Part shown: positions 24,670-33,129 of the stretch, piece after piece
How the letters are laid out: every line of letters begins with the position of its first letter
Position numbering within the stretch: position 1 is the stretch's first letter
Assembly: GCA_016722045.1 (NCBI GenBank)
Contig: JADKGY010000006.1
Coordinates: 310,001-374,000 of the forward strand
DNA length: 64,000 nt
Direction of reading: 5' to 3'
From: Candidatus Opimibacter skivensis
GTDB taxonomy: Bacteria > Bacteroidota > Bacteroidia > Chitinophagales > Saprospiraceae
Program-made: the position numbers and the translations under genes
Notes under the pieces: model-generated
Databases searched by the model: none
Told to the model about the DNA's origin: nothing
The model's input: the letters and a program-made list of their open reading frames with translations, nothing else

Positions 24670-25839
24670 ATGAATTTTGAACTTACCGAAGAGCAGCTCG
24701 CCGTCCAACATGCAGCACGCGAATTTGCACGTAAAGAACTTCTTCCGGGTGTCATAGCCCGTGACAGAGACATGATATACCCTACAGACCAGGTCCGTCA
24801 GATGTGTGAGATGGGTTTTATGGGCATGATGGTCAGCCCGGAGTATGGCGGTGGAGGTATGGATACGTTGAGTTATGTCTTAGCTCTTGAAGAAATTTCA
24901 AAAATAGATTCCAGTGCATCTGTCATCATGTCGGTCAATAATTCCCTGGTTTGTTGGGGTATTGAATCCTACGGAAGCCCTGAGCAAAAATTAAAATACC
25001 TGCCGAAACTGGCAACAGGCGAATGGATCGGCGCATTTTGTCTTTCTGAACCTGAAGCAGGAAGCGATGCTACAAGTCAGCGCACCACAGCAAAAGAAGA
25101 CGGCGACCATTATATCCTAAATGGTACAAAAAACTGGATCACAAACGGTGGTAAATCCTCTCTCCATGTGGTCATGGCTCAAAGTCATGCTGAGCTCAAA
25201 CATAGAGGTATCAACACACTCATAGTCGAACGATCATCATCGGGGATTGAGATAGGTGCCAAAGAAGACAAACTTGGAATTCGGGCATCGGATACACATT
25301 CGATTATGTACAGCGATGTGCGGGTTCCAAAAGAAAACCGCATAGGTCCTGATGGATTTGGATTCAAATACGCCATGAGTACACTTGATGGCGGGCGTAT
25401 CGGAATTGCTGCACAGGCATTAGGTATTGCGGCTGGTGCTTATGAACTGGCGCTCAAATACGCCCAGGATAGAGAAGCTTTTGGGAAGCCGATCATGAAT
25501 CATCAAATAATCGCATTCAAGCTGGCCGACATGGCTACCGAAATTGAAGCAGCCCGGCTTCTCGTCTACAGGGCTGCACGATTGAAAGATATGGGCATGG
25601 ATTATAGTTCTATGGCAGCCATGGCAAAATTATTCGCTTCGGAAACCGCTATGAAACATACTGTCGAAGCCGTGCAGATACATGGTGGCTATGGATACGT
25701 AAAGGAATATCATGTAGAGCGCCTGATGCGCGATGCAAAGATCACCCAGATATACGAAGGCACAAGTGAGATCCAGCGTCTTGTGATCTCAAGGGCTATA
25801 TTGAGTGGAGAACTCTACCAGCCTATGGCAACTTTGTGA
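24670..25839 (+). CDS. Acyl-CoA dehydrogenase
   Basis: A 389-residue flavoenzyme oxidising acyl-CoA to trans-2-enoyl-CoA. The start (MNFELTEEQLAVQHAAREFA), the FAD/substrate region 'GAFCLSEPEAGSDATSQRTTA', 'GTKNWITNG', and the C-terminal 'IHGGYGYVKEYHVERLMRDAKITQIYEGTSEIQ' are all canonical. The Glu in YEGTSE is the catalytic base of short-chain (butyryl-CoA) type enzymes, so a short- or branched-chain substrate is likely. No ETF or thiolase gene lies beside it. The length is normal. Confidence 0.94.
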   Translation: MNFELTEEQLAVQHAAREFARKELLPGVIARDRDMIYPTDQVRQMCEMGFMGMMVSPEYGGGGMDTLSYVLALEEISKIDSSASVIMSVNNSLVCWGIESYGSPEQKLKYLPKLATGEWIGAFCLSEPEAGSDATSQRTTAKEDGDHYILNGTKNWITNGGKSSLHVVMAQSHAELKHRGINTLIVERSSSGIEIGAKEDKLGIRASDTHSIMYSDVRVPKENRIGPDGFGFKYAMSTLDGGRIGIAAQALGIAAGAYELALKYAQDREAFGKPIMNHQIIAFKLADMATEIEAARLLVYRAARLKDMGMDYSSMAAMAKLFASETAMKHTVEAVQIHGGYGYVKEYHVERLMRDAKITQIYEGTSEIQRLVISRAILSGELYQPMATL

Positions 25840-25894
25840 GCACAGATCCGTTTTTGAAGCCTGACACTTTTCCATTTTTCATCATTATCCCATC

Positions 25895-26971
25895 ATGAAA
25901 GGATCTTTCCATATTGCTACAGTATCAGGCATCCCCGTGAAAATTCACTGGAGCTTTGGTCTTTTGCTGTTGTGGGTAGCCTATGAAACCAGCAAAGATG
26001 GATTCCAGCCTGTTCTACTTCTACTATCCATTGCAATCGTCCTGAGTGTTTTTTTCTGCGTGATCCTTCATGAATTTGGTCATGCATTGGCTGCCAGGAA
26101 ATTCGGAGTAAAGACTTTCGATATCATCATGACGCCTATAGGCGGGATCGCGAGACTGGAGAGGATGCCGGAAGGGAGAGGGCAGGAATTCTGGGTCGCT
26201 ATAGCAGGTCCTGTTGTCAACTTTCTTATCGTAGGTGTAATTTGGCTCAGCTATGCTCTTTTCAAAGGCGAAGTATTTCCTCTTTTTTCATCCTCTTTCT
26301 GGAATTTCGATCAGGAAGCAACATCTTATTTCAAAATAATACTTCTGGCAAATGGCTACCTGGGCACCTTCAACTTGTTACCGGCATTCCCTATGGATGG
26401 AGGTCGGATACTTCGCAGCCTCCTTTCACTCAGAATGGATCGGGCCAAAGCCACTCAGATCGCATCTTATGCAGGCCAGGGGATAGCCTTTCTGATGTTT
26501 GGGTATGGAGTCATGCACAATCGTCCGACACTGACACTGATCGGAGTCTTTATTTTCTTCGCCGCACGACAGGAGAACAAGGCTCTTCAACGTCAGACAT
26601 GGCTGACTAAAACAAAAGCTTCAGATCTGATGGAGCCTATCGAACACTCATTCGAAATCGGTCAAACGATGTCGGAAGCAAAAGAAAAGATCAAATCTGT
26701 AAAAGGTGAAGGTTTTATTGTTTGGGCAGGTCCGGAAAAACCTGTAGGGTATCTCACAAGGGAATTATTGGCAAATTTTGATTCTACACGTTATCCCGAA
26801 AGCCTGATTGATGCATGGGTTATACCATCGCCGACAGTTGTTTCACCTGAAACTCCCGCAGCGCAATTATTTGCATTCATGCAGCATCATAAAATTCCAC
26901 TAGCCCTTGTATCTGATCACTTCCATTACAAAGGAATAGTGCACTGGAAAAAACTTTCTGAAGGTGTATGA
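25895..26971 (+). CDS. Site-2 protease family (M50) intramembrane metalloprotease with CBS-like C terminus
   Basis: A 358-residue membrane zinc protease. The zinc motif is His59-Glu60-Phe-Gly-His63 ('HEFGHALAARKFGV'). The third ligand is in 'NLLPAFPMDGGRILRSL', the NPDG-like segment. Six hydrophobic segments lie in the first 220 residues. The C-terminal third ('TKASDLMEPIEHSFEIGQTM', 'VISPETPAAQLFAFMQHH'-like) has the pattern of paired CBS domains, as in the Rv2625c/archaeal subgroup, where adenine nucleotides may regulate cleavage. It follows the acyl-CoA dehydrogenase after 55 bp and may share its transcript. A bidirectional terminator follows. Confidence 0.87.
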   Translation: MKGSFHIATVSGIPVKIHWSFGLLLLWVAYETSKDGFQPVLLLLSIAIVLSVFFCVILHEFGHALAARKFGVKTFDIIMTPIGGIARLERMPEGRGQEFWVAIAGPVVNFLIVGVIWLSYALFKGEVFPLFSSSFWNFDQEATSYFKIILLANGYLGTFNLLPAFPMDGGRILRSLLSLRMDRAKATQIASYAGQGIAFLMFGYGVMHNRPTLTLIGVFIFFAARQENKALQRQTWLTKTKASDLMEPIEHSFEIGQTMSEAKEKIKSVKGEGFIVWAGPEKPVGYLTRELLANFDSTRYPESLIDAWVIPSPTVVSPETPAAQLFAFMQHHKIPLALVSDHFHYKGIVHWKKLSEGV

Positions 26972-26975
26972 TGAT

Positions 26976-27572
26976 TTAAATAGCAATTGGGGATAAAAAA
27001 AATAAGGGACAGGTTGCGACCAGTCCCTTATTTTTTAAAACCATATTGATGCGTCGTAAACGGCTATTTTTCAATCTTGCTTTCACAGCTTCGGTGAGAT
27101 CATTGCCATCTTCTGCGAAAAGCAAAGCACCTGAAACGCTGGTATCAAAGATCATGGTATAATGTCCTTCCTTGCCGATGACCTGGATGACACTGTCGAC
27201 CTGAGTGAGAATAGGCTGTAGAAGTGATTCTCTTTTTTGCATCACTTTGAATTTGATCTGCTCCTGCAGAGTATTCAGTGAATCCTGTTCTGTCTGAAGA
27301 GCTACTTGTTTATTTTGTTGTGCAATCTGGGAAAGAGTCCCACTATTGGCTTCTTCAACATAGGCTCTGTACCTCGCTTCGAAAGCTTTTGATTGAGCAT
27401 CAAAAGGATCTAAAAGCCCTTTTTGAAATGCTTCTAGTTCAGTGTTAGCCGGACCGATCAGTGGATGACCTTGTATGATCAGGGCAGAATTGACATGGCC
27501 GAATTTCTGGGCGCTACTTTGTTGAGAAGCTGCCATAAAAATCACCAGTGAGAATAAGATTAATTTATTCAT
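26976..27572 (-). CDS. OmpH/Skp-family periplasmic chaperone (reading frame probably overruns its stop)
   Basis: The start at 27572 (MNKLILFSLVIFMAASQQSSAQ) gives a clean signal peptide; the open frame goes 15 codons further back. The mature part is Skp-like: a beta start 'KFGHVNSALIIQGHP', long charged helices ('FEARYRAYVEEANSGTLSQIAQQ', 'LQEQIKFKVMQKRESLLQPI'), and 'YTMIFDTSVSGALLFAEDGNDLTEAVKARL' at the end. Homologues stop a few residues later. Here the frame runs another 30 codons through the terminator hairpin. One extra base in the five-T run at 27067-27071 would place a TAG at 27064-27066, ending in AVKARLKK. Skp proteins carry unfolded outer-membrane proteins across the periplasm. 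Confidence 0.82.
   Translation of the reverse strand: MNKLILFSLVIFMAASQQSSAQKFGHVNSALIIQGHPLIGPANTELEAFQKGLLDPFDAQSKAFEARYRAYVEEANSGTLSQIAQQNKQVALQTEQDSLNTLQEQIKFKVMQKRESLLQPILTQVDSVIQVIGKEGHYTMIFDTSVSGALLFAEDGNDLTEAVKARLKNSRLRRINMVLKNKGLVATCPLFFLSPIAI
26997..27037. terminator. bidirectional terminator between the M50 and ompH genes
   Basis: aaataagggac and gtcccttattt form an 11-bp stem, extended by ggt/acc around a tgcg loop with one mismatch, and A/T runs lie on both sides. It is placed correctly for both convergent genes. The inner gggacaggt-gacc core resembles the large palindrome at 51084-51145. Confidence 0.85.
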
Positions 27573-27765
27573 TTGATAAAGTTGTTCTTTGAATATGAAG
27601 AGTTGTTTTTGGTACAAACAATCCGTGAATTTATGTCTAGTTGCTGAATTTAATCTCTATTTAACAAAAGATTAAAACTATGCAGACACCCCGGAGCATG
27701 AGAGCACAAATTCCATTTTTAAGGAATGGAATAAAAGATCTATTCTGATGAGGTAAATTAAGTGG

Positions 27766-27993
27766 TTAGACTTCCTTTTTACTCTCTTCGATGGCTTTGC
27801 GGTCTGATTCCCGCATACCTTCTTTGATCTCATTTTCGATATTGTTCCGTGCATTGTTGAACTCACGGATACCCTTACCAAGGCCGCGCATCAGTTCCGG
27901 AATTTTCTTGCCTCCGAATAACAACAATACAACAGCTAAGATGATAAACCACTCAGAACCACCGGGCATGCTTAGAAATAAAAAAGTATTCAT
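27766..27993 (-). CDS. tatA: TatA/TatE-family twin-arginine translocase subunit
   Basis: The start at 27993 gives 75 residues ([19 protein letters not shown]). The open frame extends 37 codons upstream without any family likeness. There is one membrane helix ('[21 protein letters not shown]') with the Phe-Gly hinge typical of TatA, then an amphipathic helix ('[19 protein letters not shown]') and a charged tail. TatA oligomers form the pore for folded, often cofactor-bearing, proteins. TatC is not in the window. Confidence 0.92.
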   Translation of the reverse strand: MNTFLFLSMPGGSEWFIILAVVLLLFGGKKIPELMRGLGKGIREFNNARNNIENEIKEGMRESDRKAIEESKKEV

Positions 27994-28191
27994 TGTCAGA
28001 CTATTTAAGAAGTCAAAGTTAAGGAAAAATGAAGGAGGCTGTTCATTATTATGTGAATAGAGTCCCAACAACCCGGGAGAAATCCAATTTTTATTAAACC
28101 TCAATATTAGATGAAGATTTCACGAATGACTTATCTCAAATAATCCATGAGTGGCTTAATCACAACCCTTTACACATGCTTTATTTAATAC

Positions 28192-29061
28192 TTATAAATG
28201 ACGTCGTTCATTCAGATCGACTTCAGTCCACCGGGTAATGGAATTGCTTAACTTAATAAATTTATCATGCTGCTCCGGGGAAAAATGTTTTTTGCCCTCG
28301 CCTATCTTTCCTCTACGTATAAACTGATCATAGACCATTTTTGAAGAAGGAGGTTGCACACCAAATTTTTCTTCCAATTGCTTCATCTGGTCGAAGCTGC
28401 TGTATCTCAACGCCCTCTCGATCTGGTCAGGTGTGCAATTAAGTTTACAAAACCTGATGATTTTGTTGATTTGCATTTCTTTATCATTGATCAGGTCTTC
28501 ATATTTTAGATAAAGTATGGTAAGGTTATGCTTATTGTCTAACCAATCTTGTGTATACTTAAACCAGTTCGTTTTCCTATTGGATAAAAACTTACTGATA
28601 AACTCATTAAATTCCAGGTCAGGGTTATTATAATTTCTGTTTTGGTGATATAAAGAAACAGCCACATCCATTCCATCCCTGTAAACAAAAATGAAGCGGC
28701 CTTTTACACCCTTTGAAAATTCCTTATAAAAGTCATGGGATTTAATCAGGCGGGGAGAAGAAAATTCTTTAAGTTTTTCTCCGCGGATCGAAGCATTTCG
28801 GATCCATGGAGAAACTTCATATATGTGATTGAAGGTTAGATCACCTTGTGTTGTCAAATGATACAAAATCATTTGCATCATTGTCGTTCCCGATTTAGGA
28901 TAGGTAACGATATAGATATCGTCATCCCTTTCTCCAAACTCCAATTTATAAAGCATGAAACTAAGCTTGTCCGATATCTTCTTCAAACGCCGCCCGACTT
29001 TATCAACAAGCGTGTTGATAAACTTCACGCCAATGAGTTCAAAGTCCGGCATTTGTTTCAT
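28192..29061 (-). CDS. Sulfotransferase domain protein
   Basis: A 289-residue cytosolic-type sulfotransferase. The 5'-phosphosulfate loop is 'IYIVTYPKSGTTMMQMILY', the 3'-phosphate region 'RFIFVYRDGMDVAVSLYHQ', and the C-terminal conserved segment 'RRGKIGEGKKHFSPEQHDKF'. The family moves sulfate from PAPS to a hydroxyl or amine of a sugar, lipid or small molecule. Many bacterial members decorate surface glycans, which would fit the glycosyltransferase locus 25 kb away, but no link is shown. PAPS-synthesis genes are absent from the window. It stands in a minus-strand group with two small thiol-rich proteins. Confidence 0.87.
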   Translation of the reverse strand: MKQMPDFELIGVKFINTLVDKVGRRLKKISDKLSFMLYKLEFGERDDDIYIVTYPKSGTTMMQMILYHLTTQGDLTFNHIYEVSPWIRNASIRGEKLKEFSSPRLIKSHDFYKEFSKGVKGRFIFVYRDGMDVAVSLYHQNRNYNNPDLEFNEFISKFLSNRKTNWFKYTQDWLDNKHNLTILYLKYEDLINDKEMQINKIIRFCKLNCTPDQIERALRYSSFDQMKQLEEKFGVQPPSSKMVYDQFIRRGKIGEGKKHFSPEQHDKFIKLSNSITRWTEVDLNERRHL

Positions 29062-29124
29062 ACCTGAAATGAGGAAAAGTCATCTGTTTTTAAAAGAGGT
29101 AATAGTCTATACTTTGATTTCTAG

Positions 29125-29337
29125 CTATTTACATCTCCCATGGTAATAATTTGCTTCATTGACGACATCAGACCAGGAAGCATAATTGGATTTCCAATTG
29201 TCATTGTTTTGACAATATTTATACGAGTCTCCGTAACTATCAACCCAACTACAACATTCATCCTTTTTACAAGAAGTACCGCCAAATAATATGGTTAAGA
29301 TGCCCACCATGATGGCAAAAATTCTAAAAATCTTCAT
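29125..29337 (-). CDS. Small cysteine-rich lipoprotein, unknown
   Basis: A 70-residue precursor (ATG at 29337; an alternative ATG lies two codons upstream). The signal peptide ends in a lipobox at GGTSC, leaving a mature protein of about 47 residues with five further cysteines ('CKKDECCSWVDSYGDSYKYC', last in 'HGRCK') and many Tyr, Trp and Asn. I do not recognise it. It sits 65 bp from a DsbA-like thioredoxin-fold gene on the same strand, so disulfide formation in this peptide could be that protein's task (inference). Confidence 0.62.
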   Translation of the reverse strand: MKIFRIFAIMVGILTILFGGTSCKKDECCSWVDSYGDSYKYCQNNDNWKSNYASWSDVVNEANYYHGRCK

Positions 29338-29402
29338 AAGCATTATATTTTATCAAATTAGGAAAATATATCATCCGATTTTAATCTAATTTTTCTGAAC
29401 TT

Positions 29403-30074
29403 TCATTCTATGGATTCAATCATGGCCTTAAACTTACTAAATTTTCTGCTTCCTCTTAATGCTTGTCCATTAATTATAAAAAATGGACTTCCGTGAATAT
29501 CTGCTTGCTGTGCTTGTTCCGCCATTTGGCCTATAAATTTGTCCAGATTTTCAGAACTTAGGCAAACAGCCAATCCTGTGGTGTCCGCTCCATTCGCAAC
29601 AATAAACTCATTTATATAATCAATATCCAGATTATTCTGCCTTTCAGTTATACGTTTTTTGTTAAATTCTTCAAAAAGATCTAAATCATTCATGCAATAA
29701 AAATAGTGAATAGGATCGATTGCCTCCCGATCCTTGCCATTGGGCAGGAAACGAATAATAAACCTGGCATGTCCCGTTTCTATAAAGGTTGACCTCAATT
29801 CAGGATAGGTCGTCTCAAAAAAGTCGGAACAATACTCACAACTCAATTTTGTATACATGAAAATGGTTACGGGAGCATTTTCGTTTCCGATGACGATATC
29901 AAGATCTCTCACTTTTTGAATATCCTCAAATCTTGCATTCTTCAAATCTTCATGCAAAAACATATTTGTTCTCTTAACTTTTTCGGCTATATCCGACAAC
30001 CTGAAAACACAGAAGAATAATAAAATCAAAACTAACTGGACTTCGATGATTACTATGACTTGAAGATGTTTCAT
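29403..30074 (-). CDS. DsbA-family thiol-disulfide oxidoreductase, membrane-anchored
   Basis: A 223-residue protein with one N-terminal membrane segment (residues 5-25) and a thioredoxin fold of the DsbA type. The active site is Cys79-Glu-Tyr-Cys82 ('MYTKLSCEYCSDFF'). The cis-Pro loop is 'HGSPFFIINGQALRG', and a helical insert ('HYFYCMNDLDLFEEF') lies between them. It would form or shuffle disulfides in exported proteins. The partner DsbB/VKOR is not seen here. It is upstream of the small Cys-rich lipoprotein on the same strand, which is the only visible functional hint. Confidence 0.85.
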   Translation of the reverse strand: MKHLQVIVIIEVQLVLILLFFCVFRLSDIAEKVKRTNMFLHEDLKNARFEDIQKVRDLDIVIGNENAPVTIFMYTKLSCEYCSDFFETTYPELRSTFIETGHARFIIRFLPNGKDREAIDPIHYFYCMNDLDLFEEFNKKRITERQNNLDIDYINEFIVANGADTTGLAVCLSSENLDKFIGQMAEQAQQADIHGSPFFIINGQALRGSRKFSKFKAMIESIE

Positions 30075-30445
30075 TTACCTAAAATAAGTCTATTCGGTGT
30101 ATTACCTCTATCAAAAGATATGATTTTGTTCGCAGATTAATTTTGTTGTACCCATGTCAGTAAAAGCTATAAATGGGTCAGAATGATTCTATCTCATTTA
30201 CCAAAAGTATGAAATAGAAACGCAAAAAGTTTGAGGACCGGGTCAGGGTTGAAAATAATCAAAGAAACCCATGTATAAAACCATATATGAGGTAAGGCAT
30301 TTGTTTGGTACCTTGCATGCAGGTAAAAGATTTACTTACCTTATAAACATTCATTTTAATATTTGCGTTATCCTGTTGTTCCCGCGTATGTTTATCATAC
30401 CCCGCCGCATACCGTTTTCATCTGATTGATCTAAATTTTGCTTTT
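30075..30445. other. gene-free interval
   Basis: 370 bp between divergent genes. A frame of about 53 codons from an ATG near 30270 has no signal, domain or composition that suggests a gene. No repeat array is visible. It presumably contains promoters for both sides, but none matches the consensus clearly. Confidence 0.5.
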
Positions 30446-31135
30446 TTGAAAAAACCAATTCGATATGGATTGCGCATAGTGGCTGGATTCATTTTATTTC
30501 TCATCAGTTTCTTTGCGATCATGTATATGCTGGTCTCGTCCAACAAGGGTGTCATCATTGCGATGGCCAGGACGCAGATCAACAGGCAGGTAAAAGGGAT
30601 TGTGACGATCGGCGACCTTAAGCTCAATTTTGTCCGGACATTTCCCAATCTCTCTGTCCAGCTTTCAGACATCACACTCCGGGATTCTCTTTGGGACCTG
30701 CACCATCATAATTTTTTGCAGGCGGAAAAAATATATACCCGGTTTGACATCATGAGCCTATTCAGGGGGAAACCAAAGATTTCCGGTATGATCGTTCAAA
30801 ATTGTACGATTTATCTCTACACGGATGAATGTGGATACTGTAATCTTCATCGATCTGATGATCTTTCTTTCAATAAAGACAAAACTGAATTACCGGATAT
30901 CAAATTTGAACATACGCGGCTGATTGTAGAAAATAAGAGTCAGAACTCCTATCATGATATTGATATGGACTATTTAAGCAGTCATCTCGATCAAATGGAT
31001 AGCGGATTCGTATTTAGGATTGAAATGAAATCTTTAATCCACAGTATAGGCTTCAATATGGACAGAGGAAGCTATCTGAAGGAGAAATCATTACAAGGTA
31101 TTTTTGATTTGATTTTTACCCTGGGAATAAATTAG
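30446..31135 (+). CDS. AsmA-family protein, N-terminal part (frameshifted gene)
   Basis: A 229-codon frame from a TTG start (TTGAAAAAACCA). It begins with a membrane anchor ('YGLRIVAGFILFLISFFAIMYM') followed by the AsmA start motif ('INRQVKGIVTIGDLKLNFVRTFPNLSVQLSDITLRD'). It ends abruptly with 'FDLIFTLGIN'. Adding one T to the five-T run at 31113-31117 continues as 'FYPGNKLELNNINLNIDQQPF' into the next frame. AsmA-like proteins span the periplasm as beta-rich bridges and help carry phospholipids or control outer-membrane assembly. The three consecutive pieces 30446-32903 make one gene of about 819 codons. Confidence 0.82.
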   Translation: MKKPIRYGLRIVAGFILFLISFFAIMYMLVSSNKGVIIAMARTQINRQVKGIVTIGDLKLNFVRTFPNLSVQLSDITLRDSLWDLHHHNFLQAEKIYTRFDIMSLFRGKPKISGMIVQNCTIYLYTDECGYCNLHRSDDLSFNKDKTELPDIKFEHTRLIVENKSQNSYHDIDMDYLSSHLDQMDSGFVFRIEMKSLIHSIGFNMDRGSYLKEKSLQGIFDLIFTLGIN

Positions 31136-31287
31136 AATTAAATAATATCAACCTGAATATAGATCAACAACCCTTCGTCTTAAACGGGAATATTTATTTT
31201 CTGAATGAGCCAGTTTCGTATGACCTGGATATTAAAACAAAAAAAATACTTTATCAGAAAGCTACCGGCCTGCTCACCCAATCCCTT

Positions 31288-32061
31288 TTGCAAAAACTTC
31301 AACCTATCGATATCCTGGAGCCTTTTGATGTGGGCGCAGAAATTTCAGGTCTCGCCGCACCAAATGTAATACCTCGGATTACTACTCATTTTGAAGTGCA
31401 TGATTCAGAAATGAAAACTCCGGCAGGTACACTTCATCAATGTTCCTTCACCGGCACTTTTAATAACCAGATGGATACAAAATTTCTACCCGGAGATGAA
31501 AATTCAAAATTTATTTTTGACAGTATCCAATGCACGTGGGAGAATATTACCTTCCTATCTAACCGCGCCGAAATCAGCAATCTTAATTCGCCTTATCTGA
31601 TCTGCGATTTACGATCCAATTTTAAACTCGAGTCTATTAATGCATTGGCAGAGAGTAATTCCATTCGTTTTACCAAAGGTCTGGGAAGGCTCGATATCAC
31701 GTACACAGGTTCATTTGGAAAAGAAGATACGCTCAAGTCAATGGTCAATGGGACTTTAACACTATCGGAGGCAGAGATAAATTATCTTCCCCGTGGACTG
31801 CTATTTAAAAAATGCAGCGGTGTCCTCGCTTTTAAAGGTGAGGACCTGGTCATCAATCACTTTATCGCAACTGCGGGAAGTACGAATCTAACTATGAATG
31901 GTGAAGTGACCAATCTGCTAGCCTTGCTGAATAAAAATCCTGAACAGCTCACGATGAATTGGTCCATATCTACACAGAACTTAACCTTAATGATTTCATT
32001 TCCTATGTCAGTGAAAGATCTGTCATACCAAGGCAAAAACCGGCGCTCAAAAATAAACTGA
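31288..32061 (+). CDS. AsmA-family protein, middle part (frameshifted gene)
   Basis: A 257-codon frame; homology in this frame actually starts near 31120. It has the repeating beta pattern of AsmA ('LQPIDILEPFDVGAEISGLA', 'LNTPYLICDLRSNFKLES'-like). Near 31974 the frame leaves the family ('NLTLMISFPMSVKDLS'), while the frame one base back reads 'ELNLNDFISYVSER', the expected conserved turn. One missing base in tacacagaac (probably C, giving acaccagaac) explains it. Confidence 0.78.
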   Translation: MQKLQPIDILEPFDVGAEISGLAAPNVIPRITTHFEVHDSEMKTPAGTLHQCSFTGTFNNQMDTKFLPGDENSKFIFDSIQCTWENITFLSNRAEISNLNSPYLICDLRSNFKLESINALAESNSIRFTKGLGRLDITYTGSFGKEDTLKSMVNGTLTLSEAEINYLPRGLLFKKCSGVLAFKGEDLVINHFIATAGSTNLTMNGEVTNLLALLNKNPEQLTMNWSISTQNLTLMISFPMSVKDLSYQGKNRRSKIN

Positions 32062-32903
32062 TCAGCGCCACTGAAAATTTGGACAGGATGCTAAGTGATG
32101 GCACTGCTAAACTAAATATCAATGCAGGCCAAATGACATTCAAGAAATTCAATGCAAGCAATGTGACAGCATCTGTATTCCTGATTGGCAACAAAGTGCT
32201 ATTGCGAAACGTAAAATTAAATCATGCAGGCGGCACACTCATGCTAAATGGCTCCCTGGCCAATGGAAATCACGCCAATATTCTTGAACTTTCATCCACC
32301 CTGGACAGAGTGGATATTCCGGGTATTTTCCATGCTTTTGACAATTTTGGCCAGGATGCGATCACTGCTCAAAACATGAAAGGAAATCTGTCTGCTAAAA
32401 TAAAACTGAAGGGTGTCATCACCGATAAGGCAGAAGTGTATGCCAACAGCATGAAAGGAAATGTCCAATTCAGTGTAAATGAAGGCGAACTGATCAATTT
32501 TGATCCTGCAATAAAAATTGCCTCGACAGCATTCAAAAACCGCGATTTTTCACATATCCTTTTCGGAGAACTGACGAATGAATTGGAAATAGACGGATCA
32601 GCTATCACCATACATAAAATGGAGATCAGGTCTAATGTGGTCATCCTGTTCGTGGAAGGGGTATATGATACAAAGAAAGGAACTGACATGAGTATCCAGG
32701 TGCCCCTCAGCAATCTTTCCAAAAGCGAAAATTCAACTTTAAAGAATACCGGCCGTGTAGGAATGAATATCCGGCTCAGGGCAAAAACAGCGGATGACGG
32801 AAAATTGAAAGTAAGCTGGGATCCTTTTAACAACGCTTCAAAACAAAGAAAGGAAGAAAGCAATCAGGATTCACTTAAAACTCCGGGTTTAAATAAAAAA
32901 TAA
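31959..32903 (+). CDS. AsmA-family protein, C-terminal part (frameshifted gene)
   Basis: A 314-codon frame whose family likeness starts at about residue 6. It carries the AsmA C-terminal domain ('LSDGTAKLNINAGQMTFKKFNASNVTASVFL', 'GTLMLNGSLANGNHANILEL', 'KGNVQFSVNEGELINFDPAIK', 'FSHILFGELTNELEIDGSAI'). It ends with a polar tail. Translation alone from the ATG at 31959 would lack a signal peptide, so this piece has a function only as part of the full gene. Confidence 0.8.
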   Translation: MVHIYTELNLNDFISYVSERSVIPRQKPALKNKLISATENLDRMLSDGTAKLNINAGQMTFKKFNASNVTASVFLIGNKVLLRNVKLNHAGGTLMLNGSLANGNHANILELSSTLDRVDIPGIFHAFDNFGQDAITAQNMKGNLSAKIKLKGVITDKAEVYANSMKGNVQFSVNEGELINFDPAIKIASTAFKNRDFSHILFGELTNELEIDGSAITIHKMEIRSNVVILFVEGVYDTKKGTDMSIQVPLSNLSKSENSTLKNTGRVGMNIRLRAKTADDGKLKVSWDPFNNASKQRKEESNQDSLKTPGLNKK

Positions 32904-33129
32904 TCGCAATATGTTAATTACCGGAAAAAGGCGGTATTCTTTTTATATTTTGACAAAAGCCCAACCTCAGGGCTAGTACAATCGTCTTATTTTCCTATAA
33001 AAGTATAAGAAAACGGAATTTGCTTCTCCCTCATAAACAGCTTAGGTTTTTTCTCCACCTGAGTATTTGATTCCGTATTGCTTATTATTTTAGAGATCTT
33101 TCATTCAGGAAGCCCAATTAATTATTGCT

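Noticed and set aside
30260..30430. Small gene of about 53 codons
   Set aside because: No signal peptide, domain or codon pattern; lies in a divergent promoter region.
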